In this document: piece by piece, positions 7,354 through 19,221 of the stretch
Layout: every line of letters starts with the position of its first letter
Position numbering within the stretch: position 1 is the stretch's first letter
Assembly: GCF_003590795.1 (NCBI RefSeq)
Contig: NZ_QYUL01000002.1
Coordinates: forward strand, 496,001 to 560,000
Direction: 5' to 3'
Source of the DNA: Azospirillum cavernae
GTDB lineage: Bacteria; Pseudomonadota; Alphaproteobacteria; Azospirillales; Azospirillaceae
Length of the DNA: 64,000 nucleotides
Notes under the pieces: model-generated
The model's database searches: none
What the model saw: the letters and a program-made list of their open reading frames with translations, nothing else
Told to the model about the DNA's origin: nothing
Position numbers and translations under genes: made by a program

Positions 7354-8322
7354 TCAGCGGCTGACCCGGTAATCCTCGCGGTGGATGGCGGTCAGCAGCG
7401 GGCCGTCGGCCTTGGCGATGCCCCGGTACATGCCCGAACAGTTGAAGGGCAGCGACACCCGGCCCTCGCGGTCCACCGCGACCAATCCGCCGGATCCGCC
7501 GATGGGGCCAAGCTGGCCGACCACCACCGCGTCGGCGGCCTCGAACAGCGATTGCCCGCCCCAGCGCATGCGCGCGGCGATCTCGTGGGCGACGACGTGG
7601 CGGATGAAATGCTCGCCATGGCCGGTGGCGGAAATCGCGCAAGTGTCGTTGTCGGCGTAGGTTCCCGCCCCGATCAACGGGCTGTCGCCGACCCGGCCCA
7701 CCGCCTTGGCCGTCATGCCGCCGGTTGACGTGGCGGCGGCGACGTCGCCATGGACGTCGCGGGCCACCGCGCCAACGGTGCCGTGGCGGCGCTGCTCGTT
7801 GCCATCGTCGGGCGCGCCGGAGCGGCGGAAGGCGAGTTCGGCTTGCAAGGCGTCCCAGCGGGCTTGCGTGAAGAAATAGGGCGCCTCCTCCATCACCAGC
7901 CCGGCGCGGCGGCACAGATCCAGCGCGCCCTCGCCGATCAACAGCACATGGTCGGTGCGCTCCATGACAGCGCGGGCGGCGAGGATCGGGTTGCGCGGGC
8001 CGAACAGGCCAGCCACCGCGCCCGCCGCGCGGGTCCGCCCATCCATGATCGCCGCGTCCATTTCATGCGCGCCGTTGGCGGTGAAGACCGCGCCCCGCCC
8101 GGCGTTGAACAGCGGCTCATCCTCCAGCGCCATGACGGCGGCGGTGACGGCGTCCAGCGCCGTGCCGCCAGCGGCCAGCACCTCGCGCCCGGCCAGCAGC
8201 GCGGCGCGCAGACCGGCGTGGTAGGCGTCCTCAAGCTCCGGTGTCAGCAGGGACGCGTCGATAGTTCCGGCCCCGCCATGGATGGCGAGCGCGAAGGGTT
8301 GCGGGTTGTCGTCATGGGTCAT
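7354..8322 (-). CDS. iaaA: isoaspartyl peptidase/L-asparaginase (Ntn hydrolase)
   Basis: Removes N-terminal isoaspartyl residues from peptides and hydrolyses L-asparagine. The 322-residue precursor should self-cleave before Thr182 (motif RRHGTVGAVA), giving alpha and beta subunits; the FAIHGGAG-type N-terminus, DNDTCAISATGHGE and GGSGGL oxyanion/substrate loops are present. No signal peptide. It is the last gene of the minus-strand peptide locus, 10 bp after the M55 peptidase gene. In E. coli the iaaA homologue is likewise joined to the gsiABCD glutathione importer, so the association is conserved. Confidence 0.94.
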   Translation of the reverse strand: MTHDDNPQPFALAIHGGAGTIDASLLTPELEDAYHAGLRAALLAGREVLAAGGTALDAVTAAVMALEDEPLFNAGRGAVFTANGAHEMDAAIMDGRTRAAGAVAGLFGPRNPILAARAVMERTDHVLLIGEGALDLCRRAGLVMEEAPYFFTQARWDALQAELAFRRSGAPDDGNEQRRHGTVGAVARDVHGDVAAATSTGGMTAKAVGRVGDSPLIGAGTYADNDTCAISATGHGEHFIRHVVAHEIAARMRWGGQSLFEAADAVVVGQLGPIGGSGGLVAVDREGRVSLPFNCSGMYRGIAKADGPLLTAIHREDYRVSR

Positions 8323-8332
8323 GATTCTGCGC

Positions 8333-9166
8333 TCAACGGAGGGAGGCCGACATGGCCGACAGGCTGTTGATCCAGCCGAGAATCCCGGCCATCCGGTCGG
8401 CGGTCAAGCGGATGGTGACGGGGTCGAGGCGGACGGCCACCGGAATCAGCGCCGCCAGATCGGCCAGCGCCGGGCTGTTCATTTCGATCTCAAGGCGATA
8501 GGGGGCGCCGTCGCGTTCGGCGGGGATGCGGAAGGGCGTGACGCTTGCCGCATGTTCGACCGCGCGGCGGCTGGCCGCGCGCAGCCGGTCGCGCGCGATC
8601 ATGGGCGCGACGGAACGGGCGGCGCGCTGGCCCAGCGCCTGTTTGACCACGACCCGCTCAGCCTCAGGAAACAGCGATTCGACCTCTTCGGCGAAGCGGT
8701 CGTCGCCCGACAGCAGGATCACCGGCACGCCGAGTTCACCCGCATACGCGCCGTAACAGCCCGCCTCGCCCAGTTCCAGCCCGTTCACGCGGACCCGGCC
8801 GAAGGCGAAGCTGTTGGTGGTGTGGGCGAGAATCCCCGACCGGCGGGCCGACCCGTGGAAGCCCAGACACAGCACGCCCGCGAAGTCCGGTTCCAACCCG
8901 GCGAACATGCCGTTGGGTTTGGGGCGGCCCAAAATAAGCTCGGCGGCGGGGTGCAACTCGTCGGGCAGCAGATTGAGCATCGGGCCGTGGCTGTCGTTCA
9001 CCAGGATCTCGGTGGCGCCCCCGGCCAGCGCGCCTTCGATGGCGGCGTTGACCTCGGTGGTCATCAGACGGCGGGCGCGTTCATACTCCGGGTTGCCCGG
9101 CGTCACCTGGTTGGGGGCGACCACCCCGGCGACGCCTTCGATGTCGGCGGAGATGTAGATCTTCAC
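8333..9166 (-). CDS. dppA: M55 family D-aminopeptidase (DppA-like)
   Basis: Zinc peptidase of 277 residues related to Bacillus subtilis DppA, which cleaves D-Ala-containing peptides. Metal-site residues are visible: SADIEGVAG at the N-terminus (D8, E10), NDSHGPM (about residue 58) and GFHGSARRSGILAHT (about 103-117). No secretion signal. It sits between a P1-family peptidase gene (30 bp away) and iaaA (10 bp), in the same operon as a Gsi/Dpp-type importer. This supports breakdown of imported peptides with D-residues in the cytoplasm. The symbol follows the B. subtilis name and is not the E. coli periplasmic DppA. Confidence 0.9.
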   Translation of the reverse strand: MKIYISADIEGVAGVVAPNQVTPGNPEYERARRLMTTEVNAAIEGALAGGATEILVNDSHGPMLNLLPDELHPAAELILGRPKPNGMFAGLEPDFAGVLCLGFHGSARRSGILAHTTNSFAFGRVRVNGLELGEAGCYGAYAGELGVPVILLSGDDRFAEEVESLFPEAERVVVKQALGQRAARSVAPMIARDRLRAASRRAVEHAASVTPFRIPAERDGAPYRLEIEMNSPALADLAALIPVAVRLDPVTIRLTADRMAGILGWINSLSAMSASLR

Positions 9167-9196
9167 GGCAGGCTCCCAGCGGTCAGCATAAGGCGA

Positions 9197-10276
9197 TCAG
9201 AATGCGGCGGTCAAAAGGGCGGACAGGCAGGGGCGGGTCGCGCCGTCCCGTCCGGTCACGGGGGTGGCGGCGACCAGCGCGTCGAGAACCGCCTCCTGCG
9301 TCGCCTCGGCCATCGCCTCGAACAGGGCGTCGATGCGGCGTTCGTTCAAGACGCGGAAGGGGACGCTGTCGGCGGTTTCGTCATGGTCGATGCGGTTGGC
9401 GGTGGTGAAGCCCAAGGCGATGTCGCCGCTGCCATGGCCCCAGAAGGAGCCGACGCGGGCCAACCCCACCCCGGCGCGGCGGATCACCCGACGCAATTGC
9501 CGATGGTCCAACGGCGCGTCGGTGGCGGCGATGACGATGACCGATCCCTTTTCCGGGTCGGAGTCCTGCGGCGGCGGGCCGACGCGCCGCCCGTCGGGCA
9601 GGCGCAACTCGCCCGCCCGTCCGAAATTCGCCAGCACCAGCACGCCAAGGTGACAGCGTTTGCCGTCCAGCTTTATCCGGCGCGACGCGGTGCCGATCCC
9701 GCCCTTGAAGCCGAAACAGGACATGCCGCGCCCCGCCCCGACCGAACCGACGGCGACCGCCGCCCCGTCGGCGGAGGCCAAGGCCTCGGCCAGCGCGGCG
9801 GCGGCGTGCGCTTCCGTCACCGCCAGGGCCTGGATGTCGTTCAACGGGCCGTCGTTGCACTCCATTACCACCGGGTTGACGGTCGCGGTGGTCCGCCCGA
9901 TGTCGGGATTCGCGGCGATGGCGTGGCGGATCAGCGCGGTGGCGACCGTGCCGACCGACAGGGTGTTGGTCAGCAGGATCGGCGTTTCCAGCGCCCCCAA
10001 CTCCTCCACCTGCGTCAGGCCGACGCTTTTGCCAAAGCCGTTCAGCACGTCCGCCGCCGCGACCGGCTTGTCGCGGTAGAGGTTGCCGCCGTGCGGCAGG
10101 ATGGCGGTGACGCCGGTTTGCGTCGCGCCGTCGCTCAGCGTGCAATGGCCGACGCGCACGCCCGGAACGTCGGTGATGGCGTTGCGCGGCCCCGGTTTCA
10201 GCCGTCCGCAGGCCAGCCCCACATCGCGGGCGCGACGCGGGGCGGCGGCGTCAGCGCAGCTTGGGGTCGAGGGCAT
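9197..10276 (-). CDS. P1 family peptidase (DmpA-like aminopeptidase)
   Basis: Ntn-type autoproteolytic hydrolase related to Ochrobactrum DmpA (L-aminopeptidase D-Ala-esterase/amidase) and beta-peptidyl aminopeptidases. The N-terminal [13 protein letters not shown], the [22 protein letters not shown] block and the predicted cleavage/nucleophile Ser in [15 protein letters not shown] are all present. The most likely start is ATG at 10276, overlapping the last 26 bp of the permease gene; the upstream in-frame extension lies wholly inside that gene and is rejected. 359 residues, cytoplasmic. Together with the M55 enzyme it suggests peptides with D- or beta-residues as substrates. Confidence 0.88.
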   Translation of the reverse strand: MPSTPSCADAAAPRRARDVGLACGRLKPGPRNAITDVPGVRVGHCTLSDGATQTGVTAILPHGGNLYRDKPVAAADVLNGFGKSVGLTQVEELGALETPILLTNTLSVGTVATALIRHAIAANPDIGRTTATVNPVVMECNDGPLNDIQALAVTEAHAAAALAEALASADGAAVAVGSVGAGRGMSCFGFKGGIGTASRRIKLDGKRCHLGVLVLANFGRAGELRLPDGRRVGPPPQDSDPEKGSVIVIAATDAPLDHRQLRRVIRRAGVGLARVGSFWGHGSGDIALGFTTANRIDHDETADSVPFRVLNERRIDALFEAMAEATQEAVLDALVAATPVTGRDGATRPCLSALLTAAF

Positions 10277-11129
10277 CGCGCAATCCGTCGCCAAGCAGGT
10301 TGAAGGCCAGCACCGTGATGAAGATGGCCAGACCGGGGTAGAAGGTGACGTGGCTGGCGACGCCGATGTAGCTGCGCCCGTCGGCCAGCATCGCCCCCCA
10401 TTCCGGGCTGGGCGGCTGGGCGCCAAGCCCGATGAAGCTCAGGCTCGCCGCCGTCAGGATGGAGGTGCCGATGCGCATGGAGAGGTAGACGATCACGCTG
10501 GGCAGGGTTCCCGGCAGGATGTGGCGCAGCATCAGCATGCGGTCGCGCACGCCGATGGCGCGGGCGGCGTCGACATAGACCGCCTGTTTCAGCGACAGCG
10601 TGCTGCCGCGCACCAGCCGGGCGAAGACCGGGATGGAGAAGATGGCGACGGCGTAGATGACGTTTTCAATCCCCGGCCCCAGAACGGCGACGATGCCGAT
10701 GGCCAGCAGAATGCCGGGGAAGGCGAGCAGCACGTCGCACAGCCGCATGATGAGGGAGTCGATGAACCCGCCGCGAAAGCCGCTGATGAGACCCAGGGTG
10801 ATGCCGACGATTCCGCCGAGCAGAACCGACAGCAGGCCGACCGACAGCGAAATCCGCGCGCCCCACAGGATGCGGCTGAAGATGTCGCGCCCGTAAGAAT
10901 CGGTTCCGGCCCAATGCGCCCAGGATGGCCCTTCGAGCACCCGGTCGTAATCGAAGCCCGCCGGGTCGTAGGGGGCGATCCAGGGCGCGGCGGCGGCGGC
11001 GAGCGCCAGCAGCAGCAGGCAGGCCCCGGCGACCACGGCGGTGCGCCGCCGCAGGAACTTGCGCCAGAACTCGCCCAGCGGGGAGCGGATGGAATCGGTG
11101 GCCGTCGCGGCCTGCGCGGTCGTGCTCAT
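10251..11129 (-). CDS. gsiD: peptide/glutathione ABC transporter permease (GsiD/DppC-type)
   Basis: Inner-membrane permease of 292 residues with the N-terminal OppC_N segment (TM1 about 30-50), then the BPD_transp_1 core with five further TM helices and the EAA loop ([21 protein letters not shown]) that binds the ATPase. Closest familiar relatives are E. coli GsiD and DppC. Its start overlaps the gsiC stop by 4 bp. It pairs with GsiC to form the translocation channel. Confidence 0.9.
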   Translation of the reverse strand: MSTTAQAATATDSIRSPLGEFWRKFLRRRTAVVAGACLLLLALAAAAAPWIAPYDPAGFDYDRVLEGPSWAHWAGTDSYGRDIFSRILWGARISLSVGLLSVLLGGIVGITLGLISGFRGGFIDSLIMRLCDVLLAFPGILLAIGIVAVLGPGIENVIYAVAIFSIPVFARLVRGSTLSLKQAVYVDAARAIGVRDRMLMLRHILPGTLPSVIVYLSMRIGTSILTAASLSFIGLGAQPPSPEWGAMLADGRSYIGVASHVTFYPGLAIFITVLAFNLLGDGLRDALDPKLR

Positions 11130-12046
11130 GAGTAGCGAATCTCGGGGTTGGCCAGCGCGTACAACACATCGACCAGCAGGTTGATGAGGATGAATTCCAA
11201 CGAAAACAGCAGGATTTCCGCCTGAATCACCGTGTAGTCACGGTAGGACACGCTGTCCACCAGCAGCCGCCCCAGCCCCGGCCAGGAAAACACCGTCTCG
11301 ACGACGATGGATCCGCCCAGCAGAAAACCGAATTGCAGGCCGACCATGGTGATGATCGGGATCATGGCGTTGCGCAGCGTGTGTTTCCACACCACCAGCC
11401 GCGACGGCACGCCCTTGGCCCGCGCGGTGCGGACGTAATCCTCGCGCGCGATGTCGATGAAGGCGGAGCGGGTGAAGCGCGCCATCACCGCCGCCACCCC
11501 CAGCCCCAGCGTCAGCGACGGCATGACGAAATGCTGCCATGTGCCGTAGCCGCTGGTCGGCAGCCAGCGCAGTTGCACCGAAAACAGGTCGATCATCAAC
11601 AGACCGAGCCAGAAGGACGGAAAGGCGATGCCCGACACCGCGACGAACATGCCGACGTGATCCTGCCAGCGCCCGCGCTTGGTCGCCGACGCCACGCCGA
11701 TCAACAGCCCCGCCAACGTCGCCCAGGCCATCGCCGCGCCGGTCAAATACAAGGTGGGCAGAAACCGGCTGCCGATCTCTTCGGAGACTTTCCGCTTGGT
11801 CTTCATCGACCGCCCGAACTCGCCCTGGACCGCGTTGCCGAGGAAGCGGCCATACTGGACCCACAAAGGTTGATCGAGGCCGAGATCCTGGCGCACCAGT
11901 TCAATGTCGCTGGCGCTGGCGTCGCTGCCCGCCACCAGCCGCGCCGGATCGCCGGGCAGCAAATGGACGAAGCCGAAGACGAAGACGGAAATCACCAGAA
12001 GCACCGGGATGATCCCGGCGACGCGACCGACAAGATATTTCAGCAT
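11126..12046 (-). CDS. gsiC: peptide/glutathione ABC transporter permease (GsiC-type)
   Basis: 306-residue permease that matches E. coli GsiC closely by eye: [12 protein letters not shown] near residue 30, [10 protein letters not shown], the [15 protein letters not shown] loop, [17 protein letters not shown] and a C-terminal ALANPEIRY. Six TM helices are expected. It begins 70 bp after gsiB; that gap contains a strong hairpin (see 12061-12110) that may lower permease expression relative to the binding protein. Confidence 0.92.
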   Translation of the reverse strand: MLKYLVGRVAGIIPVLLVISVFVFGFVHLLPGDPARLVAGSDASASDIELVRQDLGLDQPLWVQYGRFLGNAVQGEFGRSMKTKRKVSEEIGSRFLPTLYLTGAAMAWATLAGLLIGVASATKRGRWQDHVGMFVAVSGIAFPSFWLGLLMIDLFSVQLRWLPTSGYGTWQHFVMPSLTLGLGVAAVMARFTRSAFIDIAREDYVRTARAKGVPSRLVVWKHTLRNAMIPIITMVGLQFGFLLGGSIVVETVFSWPGLGRLLVDSVSYRDYTVIQAEILLFSLEFILINLLVDVLYALANPEIRYS

Positions 12047-12060
12047 GGGGCAATCGTCCC

Positions 12061-12110
12061 GGAAAAGAAGGCGCGGGAGGCGCCCGACCGTTTGGCCGGG
12101 CGCCTCCCGC
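12061..12110 (-). terminator. intercistronic hairpin between gsiB and gsiC
   Basis: A perfect 14-bp inverted repeat (GCGGGAGGCGCCCG at 12073-12086 and its complement at 12097-12110, 10-nt loop) lies between gsiB and gsiC. On the transcribed strand it is followed by a pyrimidine-rich CCTTCTTTTCC. It could be a partial terminator or an mRNA-stabilising 3' structure for gsiB, a common arrangement that keeps the binding protein in excess over the permeases. Confidence 0.6.
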
Positions 12111-12116
12111 TGGCGC

Positions 12117-13649
12117 TCACTGGATGTCGGCTTCTTCGATCTGCAAGCCGCCGTCGGCGACGTAGTTCAGGCCGGACAGGCTCTTCGTCTGGGCAGCCAG
12201 CAGATTTTCAACGCCAAGGAACAGCCACGGGGCGTCCTTCCAGATCTGCTCCTGGGCGACGCGGTAGGCTTCGGCGCGCTTGGCGGTGTCGGCGGTGGCG
12301 ATGCCCGCCTCGATCGCGGAGTCCACCGTCTCGTTCTTGTAATAGGCGGTGTTGAAGAATTTCGGCGGGAAGCCCTTGCCATACAGCAACGGACGCAGAC
12401 CCCAATCGGCGTCGCCGGTCGAGGCTGACCACCGAGTGTACTGCATCTGTATTGTGGCGTCCTCCGGCTTCTCCACGCTCCAGACGCGGGCGGTTTCGAC
12501 ACCGGCTTCCAGCGGCGTGACCGTCAGCTTCACGCCGACCTGGGACAATTGTTGCTGAATGAACTGCATGCCGCGAATGAAGTTCGTGCTGTTGCGCGAG
12601 AACATCTCGGCTTCAAAGCCGTTCGGGTAGCCGGCCTCGGCCAGCAGCGCCTTGGCCTTGGCCAAATCAAAATCATACTGCTGGGCTTGAGGGACGTGGA
12701 AACCCAGCTTGGGCGGCAGCGGCGAGGGCAGCGGCCCGGCGTAGCCGCGATAGACGATCTTGGCCCAAGCGTTCTTGTCGATGGCGTAGTTCAACGCCTG
12801 ACGAACGCGGACGTCGTTGAACGGTTTCTTCATCGTGTTCATCGCCACATAGTAGGCGATGATCGACGAACCGTTGGTGACGCTTAGCGCCGGGTTCTTT
12901 TCCACCATTCCGACCATTTCCGAGGGCAGCGGGTAGACGAACTGCGCCTCGTTGGTTTGCAGCATGGCGATGCGGCTGCCGTTTTCCGGCACGCTGCGGA
13001 AGGTCACGCTGTCCACCTTGGGCAGACCGGGCTTCCAATAATTGGTGTTCTTGACCGCCAGCATGGTGTCGGCCTGCCAGCTCACGAACTTGAAGGGGCC
13101 GGTGCCGACCGGGTGCCGACCGATGTCCTTGCCATAGGTTTCCAGCGCCTTCGGGCTGTGGATCATGGCGCCGGGGTGGGCGAGGTTGTTGTTCAGCGCG
13201 CCGAAGGGCTGCGACAGCTTCAACGTGATGGTGGCGTCGTCCACCACCACGGTTTCGGCCAGCATCGACAGCAGGCTTTGGCGCTTCAGCTTGTTGGCCG
13301 GGTTCGACAGGCGGTCGAAGTTGGTCTTCACGGCCTGGGCGTTGAACGGCGTGCCGTCGTGGAAAACGACGCCCTTGCGCAGCTTGTAGGTGTATTCGGT
13401 CGCCGTGTCGTTGACGGTGAAGCTCTCCGCCAGTTGCGGGACCAGCTTCATGTCCTTGTCGAAGGCGAACAGGCCCTGGAGCATGGTGCGGGTCGCCGAC
13501 TGCGACAGGGTGTCGTTGACGTCGGCGGGATCCAGGGTGGTCAAATTGTCGGGAACGCCGACGACCAAATCCTTGGCGGCGAAAGCGGCGTTGGTCAGCG
13601 CGGTGCAGCAGAGCAGACCGGCGACCAGGGGAAGGGCGAAGCGCGTCAC
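12117..13649 (-). CDS. gsiB: peptide/glutathione ABC transporter periplasmic binding protein (GsiB-type)
   Basis: SBP_bac_5 family solute-binding protein of 510 residues. A signal peptide is clear: short basic start, hydrophobic [19 protein letters not shown], cleavage after Ala-Ala near residue 24. Class motifs follow, such as [23 protein letters not shown] and [12 protein letters not shown]. Close in plan to E. coli GsiB; which peptide it binds cannot be read from the sequence. It lies 23 bp after gsiA. Confidence 0.9.
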   Translation of the reverse strand: MTRFALPLVAGLLCCTALTNAAFAAKDLVVGVPDNLTTLDPADVNDTLSQSATRTMLQGLFAFDKDMKLVPQLAESFTVNDTATEYTYKLRKGVVFHDGTPFNAQAVKTNFDRLSNPANKLKRQSLLSMLAETVVVDDATITLKLSQPFGALNNNLAHPGAMIHSPKALETYGKDIGRHPVGTGPFKFVSWQADTMLAVKNTNYWKPGLPKVDSVTFRSVPENGSRIAMLQTNEAQFVYPLPSEMVGMVEKNPALSVTNGSSIIAYYVAMNTMKKPFNDVRVRQALNYAIDKNAWAKIVYRGYAGPLPSPLPPKLGFHVPQAQQYDFDLAKAKALLAEAGYPNGFEAEMFSRNSTNFIRGMQFIQQQLSQVGVKLTVTPLEAGVETARVWSVEKPEDATIQMQYTRWSASTGDADWGLRPLLYGKGFPPKFFNTAYYKNETVDSAIEAGIATADTAKRAEAYRVAQEQIWKDAPWLFLGVENLLAAQTKSLSGLNYVADGGLQIEEADIQ

Positions 13650-13672
13650 GTGAACTCTCCCGTTTTTTTGAT

Positions 13673-15558
<1,886 letters not shown>

Positions 15559-15562
<4 letters not shown>

Positions 15563-16404
15563 CGGCTCTGGCTTTCGGCGAAGAGGGCGGCGACGCGGCT
15601 CCACACCGGGCCGGGCTTGCCGGTTCCGACCAAACGACCGTCGATGGTGGTGACGGGGGTGATTTCCTTGGTCGTGCTGGCGATCCACACCTCATCCGCC
15701 GTGGCCAGTTCGATGGCGCGGACGTCGCGCTCGACAAAGGGCAGACCCGCCGCCGCCGCCAAACGCTGAATCACTTGGCGGGTGATGCCGATGAGGATGC
15801 GGTGATCGGCCACCGGGGTGGCGATGACGCCGTCCTTGACCACGAAGACGTTGGTCGCCGCGCCTTCGGTGACGAAGCCGTCACGGATCTGGATGGCGTC
15901 CACCACCCCGGCGTCGGTGGCGGCCTGCTGGGCCAGCACGCTGCCCAACAAAGCGATGGTCTTCAGATCGCAGCGGCCCCAACGGATGTCGGGCATGGTC
16001 AGGGCGGCGACGCCCTGCTCGCGCCAGGAATCGGGCGGGCGCTTCAGCGGGCTGACCATGCCGAAGATGGTCGGCGCGACCCCGGCGGGGAAGCCGTGGG
16101 CGCGGGCCGCCGCCGCGCCGCGCGTGACGTGCAGATAAACGGTCAGATCGCCGTCGATGCCGGACTCCGCCGTCAGCCGCTCCAGAATGGCCAGCCAATC
16201 GCCGTCGCTCATCCCGGTTTCGATGCGCAGGGACGCCAGACCGCGTTGCAGGCGGGTGACGTGGGCCTCGGCCTCGAACAGGCGCCCGTTGTAGGCCGCC
16301 GTGACCTCATACAGACCGTCGGCGAACAGAAAGCCGCGATCAAGCGGCGACACCTGAACCTGATCCAGCGGCAGGTAACGCCCGTTCCAGTAAGAGATGG
16401 TCAT
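15559..16404 (-). CDS. dat: D-amino acid aminotransferase (class IV, PLP)
   Basis: 281 residues, similar in length and motifs to D-alanine aminotransferases: [20 protein letters not shown] at the N-terminus (split across residues 5-24), FADGLYEV, the Schiff-base Lys in [11 protein letters not shown] (K148) and [10 protein letters not shown] near residue 180. It would transaminate D-amino acids to 2-oxo acids. It precedes gsiA with a 4-bp overlap, so it belongs to the peptide locus. Branched-chain aminotransferase or ADC lyase are alternative family members, but the RCDLK and overall length favour the D-amino acid enzyme. Confidence 0.85.
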
Positions 16405-16462
16405 CGGTTTCAGCCCTGGTTGAAACGAAGGAAAGTTGTGGCGGCGGATGGTTGGGGGCGGC

Positions 16463-17380
16463 TCATCGCTCCTCTCGGTCCGGCTTGGCCCGGCCCGGTT
16501 TGGGGACGACGTGCAGATAGGGCAAAATGCGCTCGGCCATGTCGGCGGCGCGGTCCACCGTGTTGTTGCCGCTGCGGGCGAGCGCCGCGCCCAGCGCCAT
16601 AATCAACGCCATCATGCCGGTGGTCGAGCTGTGCAAAACCCCATGATCGGCCCCGGCCAGCAGGGTGACGTCGGCCAGAGGCACGACGGGGGAATCAGGG
16701 GAATCGGTCAGCGCCAGCGTGCGCGCGCCCTGCTCCCGGCAATGCTGGACATGCTCCACCGTGCGGCGCGAATAGCGCGGGGTGGTGATGGCGATCATCA
16801 GATCGCCGGGTTGAACCTTCATCAGGCGGCGGATCGAGCGTTCCGGGCCGGCGAACTCCACCGTGGCGATGGCCTGATCGACGTAGGGGTCGAGCATGTC
16901 GGCCAGAAAGGTCGCCATATAGGCGCTGTCGCCCATGCCGCAGGTGTAGACGCGCTTGGCGCTGCGGATCAGGCGGATGGCCTCTTCGCACTGTTCGGGT
17001 TGCAGCAGGTCCAGGGTGCGGGCGATGTTCGCGGCGTCGCAGGCCAGCGATTCCCGCATGATTTCGGCGTTGGACGTGTCGCGCGACACCGCCGCCCGCA
17101 GCTTTTCCACCGGGGCGAAGGTGGATTCAAAGGCGCGCAACAAATCGTCGCGGAACTCCGGATACCCCTCATACCCCAGCGCGGTGGCGTAGCGGTTGAC
17201 CGAGGCGACCGACACCTCGGCGGCGGCGGCCAATTCGCCGATTTTCAAGGTGGCGGTGCGGAACGGGTAGGCCAGCGCCCAGGCCCCGACCTTGGCCAGC
17301 GCCGGGGGCAACCGGGTCTGGTGCTGCTGCATCCGCATCAGCAGGGATTCGGTCGCGGCGGGTGGGGTGGGCTGGTCCAT
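16463..17380 (-). CDS. MurR/RpiR family transcriptional regulator
   Basis: 305 residues. The N-terminal HTH_6 domain (about 15-90) has SVASVNRYATALGYEGYPEF, the recognition helix of the family. The C-terminal SIS sugar-isomerase domain (about 120-270) has TCGMGDSAYMATFLADML and ITTPRYSRRTVEHVQHCREQ. Members sense phosphosugars or related small ligands; one branch (MurR) controls N-acetylmuramate use. It is the first gene of the peptide locus, 58 bp before dat, and probably controls itself and the operon through the sites at 17429-17464. The ATG at 17380 is preferred to a GTG at 17410. Confidence 0.88.
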   Translation of the reverse strand: MDQPTPPAATESLLMRMQQHQTRLPPALAKVGAWALAYPFRTATLKIGELAAAAEVSVASVNRYATALGYEGYPEFRDDLLRAFESTFAPVEKLRAAVSRDTSNAEIMRESLACDAANIARTLDLLQPEQCEEAIRLIRSAKRVYTCGMGDSAYMATFLADMLDPYVDQAIATVEFAGPERSIRRLMKVQPGDLMIAITTPRYSRRTVEHVQHCREQGARTLALTDSPDSPVVPLADVTLLAGADHGVLHSSTTGMMALIMALGAALARSGNNTVDRAADMAERILPYLHVVPKPGRAKPDREER

Positions 17381-17428
17381 GCGTCGGCGTCTCGGTTCGT
17401 GAGGTGTCACCAGCGATGGATCACCCAG

Positions 17429-17464
17429 TTACACAAATCGCTCATTTCTGTAAATCTATTTTCA
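17429..17464. promoter_or_regulatory. putative RpiR operator (overlapping inverted repeats)
   Basis: Repeat 1 spans 17429-17453 with half sites TTACAnAAAT and ATTTnTGTAA around a 5-nt centre (9 of 12 pairs match). Repeat 2 (17449-17464) reads TGTAAATCTATTTTCA, a near palindrome resembling the TGAAA/TTTCA operators of the family. Both lie 49-84 bp upstream of the regulator's start codon, in a locally AT-rich stretch, a fitting place for autoregulation. Confidence 0.5.
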
Positions 17465-17610
17465 CAATCGGCGCGATGAGACGATTCGACGAAGGGAATG
17501 GGCTGGCACCTGGATTTTTCTGCGACGGACGGCAATCCTTACGATTTGTTGAGCGTGCGCCCCTATGGTGACGGTCTCGTGGCTGATTCTGAGAGAGTCT
17601 GACGTTCGAT

Positions 17611-18600
17611 ATGCTTCCGTCCGGTTATGGCGCTCTTGAGATCCTCATCGTCGACGACATCGCGAACACCCGCCAGATTCTGCGGGCGATTCTGCGTCAC
17701 CTGGGCTTTGCCCGCGTCACCGAGGCGGGCGGCACGACCGAGGCGCTGGCGCTCATCAAGGAAATCGGCCCCGATCTGGTCTTCACCGATTGGGACATGC
17801 CGGGGGCCAGCGGCCTTGACCTGATCCGCATCGTCCGCAGCCATCCCGAATCGCCCGACCCGACCTTGCCGATCGTCCTGCTGACCGCGCATGGCGACCG
17901 CCAATATGTGAAGGCGGGCCGCGACGCCGGGGCGACCGATTTCCTGGTCAAGCCCTTGGCCCCGGCGCGCATCCGTGACCGAATTTTGGACGTGGTCAGT
18001 CGTCCGCGCGGCTTCGTGTCCGCCCCTGGCTACAAGGGGCCGGACCGGCGGCGGCTGGACCGGCCCGTGGCGCAGGATCGCCGCTCGCCCGAGGCGCCGG
18101 CCCCCGACGTGATCCTGTTGCCGCCCGATGGTCTGCTGATGGCCAAGGTGTCGGGCGACGAGATGGCGGTCAAGCGCGCCCAGCAAAGCCGGGTGTCGAT
18201 TCTGCGGACGCTGGCGGCGGCGCAGCAGAATCGCGCGACGTCCGGGATGATCGCCGCCGCCAACGCCGCCGCCGTCCGCGACGATCTGGACCGGCTGGTC
18301 AGCGAGGCGTTGAGCGCGCTGGACCGTTGCGCCGACGCCCTGGCGCGCATGGGCGAGCCGTTGGAACGGTTCCGGCGCGGCGCGCTGGACCAGATGCCGT
18401 CGTCGGCGGGGCGGGTCATCGGATCCCTGCAACGGCTGATCGCCGACCCGGCGCGCGTCATGGGCGATCCGGGAATCATCCGTCTGCATTTGTTGGCCAT
18501 CCGCGCCATGCTGCGCGTCGGCGCCGATCCGGGGGCCGAACGGACGGCCACCGAACTGGCCAGCCAGATCGAGGCGCTGACTCAACGCCGGTCCGACTGA
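17611..18600 (+). CDS. CheY-like response regulator with an unknown C-terminal helical domain
   Basis: 329 residues. The receiver domain (about 10-125) is complete: acidic pair DD (15-16), phospho-acceptor Asp in VFTDWDMPG (D60), LTAHGD and Lys in LVKPL (K114). A linker carries GYKGPDRRRLDRP, a motif often found after receivers in Rhodospirillales. The C-terminal part (about 180-329) is helical, with no DNA-binding or enzymatic signature, perhaps a dimer or partner-binding region. No kinase is adjacent. The stop codon lies in an exact 15-bp direct repeat (17-bp period, 18587-18620). Confidence 0.85.
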   Translation: MLPSGYGALEILIVDDIANTRQILRAILRHLGFARVTEAGGTTEALALIKEIGPDLVFTDWDMPGASGLDLIRIVRSHPESPDPTLPIVLLTAHGDRQYVKAGRDAGATDFLVKPLAPARIRDRILDVVSRPRGFVSAPGYKGPDRRRLDRPVAQDRRSPEAPAPDVILLPPDGLLMAKVSGDEMAVKRAQQSRVSILRTLAAAQQNRATSGMIAAANAAAVRDDLDRLVSEALSALDRCADALARMGEPLERFRRGALDQMPSSAGRVIGSLQRLIADPARVMGDPGIIRLHLLAIRAMLRVGADPGAERTATELASQIEALTQRRSD

Positions 18601-18684
18601 GGGGCCGGTCCGACTGAGTCGTTGGTTGGACGACGAGGCCGGTCGCTGCGGCGGAGCGTCGCAGACCATTTCCTTAGCCCTATC

Positions 18685-18700
18685 CTAAAGCGCGCTTTAG
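18685..18700. promoter_or_regulatory. 16-bp perfect palindrome, putative MerR-family operator
   Basis: CTAAAGCGCGCTTTAG is a perfect palindrome 62 bp upstream of the MerR-family gene start. MerR-type regulators bind dyads inside promoters, so this is a natural candidate for autoregulation and perhaps for the acyl-CoA ligase gene downstream. A clear -35/-10 pair around it could not be assigned. Confidence 0.5.
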
Positions 18701-18761
18701 ATCATTAAAGTTGACTTTGCGGACTGTCCATGGCGGAATCGTCGGCGTGGGGAGGGCGTTC

Positions 18762-19166
18762 ATGACCGACAAGAACCGGGTGTACGGCGTCACGGAGTTG
18801 GCGGCGGAGTTCGATCTGACGCCGCAGGCGCTGCGCTTTTACGAGGAAAAAGGGCTGCTGTCGCCGCAACGGGCGGGCGGGCGACGGGTTTTCACCTACC
18901 GCGACCGGGCGCGTCTGATCCTGATCCTGAAATTCCGCCGCGTCGGTTTTTCGCTGGAGCAGATCGCCGAGTATCTCGCCCATTACCGTTCTGGTCGGCC
19001 CAGCGCCCGGCAATACCGCGACGGGCTGACGAAAATCCGCGACCGGCTGGCCGCCCTGGAGCGTATGCAGACGGAAATCGCCGAGATCGTCGGCGAATTG
19101 AAGGCGATGGAACTGGATGCCGAAGGGCGTCTGGCCGCCTGCGAACCGGCGCTGGCCGCCGACTGA
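18762..19166 (+). CDS. MerR family transcriptional regulator (134 aa)
   Basis: The N-terminal winged HTH has YGVTELAAEFDLTPQALRFYEEKGLL and RRVFTYRDRARLILILKFRRVGFSLEQI, typical of MerR proteins. A dimerisation coiled coil follows (about 85-120). There is no Cys metal-binding cluster, so it is not a metal sensor; several such regulators control fatty-acid or branched-chain acyl-CoA catabolism. The ATG at 18762 has GGGAGGG upstream. The next gene, 55 bp downstream on the same strand, encodes an acyl-CoA ligase, its probable target. Confidence 0.88.
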   Translation: MTDKNRVYGVTELAAEFDLTPQALRFYEEKGLLSPQRAGGRRVFTYRDRARLILILKFRRVGFSLEQIAEYLAHYRSGRPSARQYRDGLTKIRDRLAALERMQTEIAEIVGELKAMELDAEGRLAACEPALAAD

Positions 19167-19221
19167 ACGTGTGACGACACACAACGAACCGAAACAAATC
19201 AAAGAACTGGGAGAGAAACCG

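Noticed and set aside
7334..7354. Terminator between the 86-aa gene and iaaA
   Set aside because: The 7-bp inverted repeat has no T-run on either strand, so it is noted only in the gene entry.
8282..10303. Plus-strand open frame of 673 codons across the M55 and P1 peptidase genes
   Set aside because: Low-complexity Gly/Arg/Ala protein with no motif; both opposite-strand genes have clear catalytic signatures.
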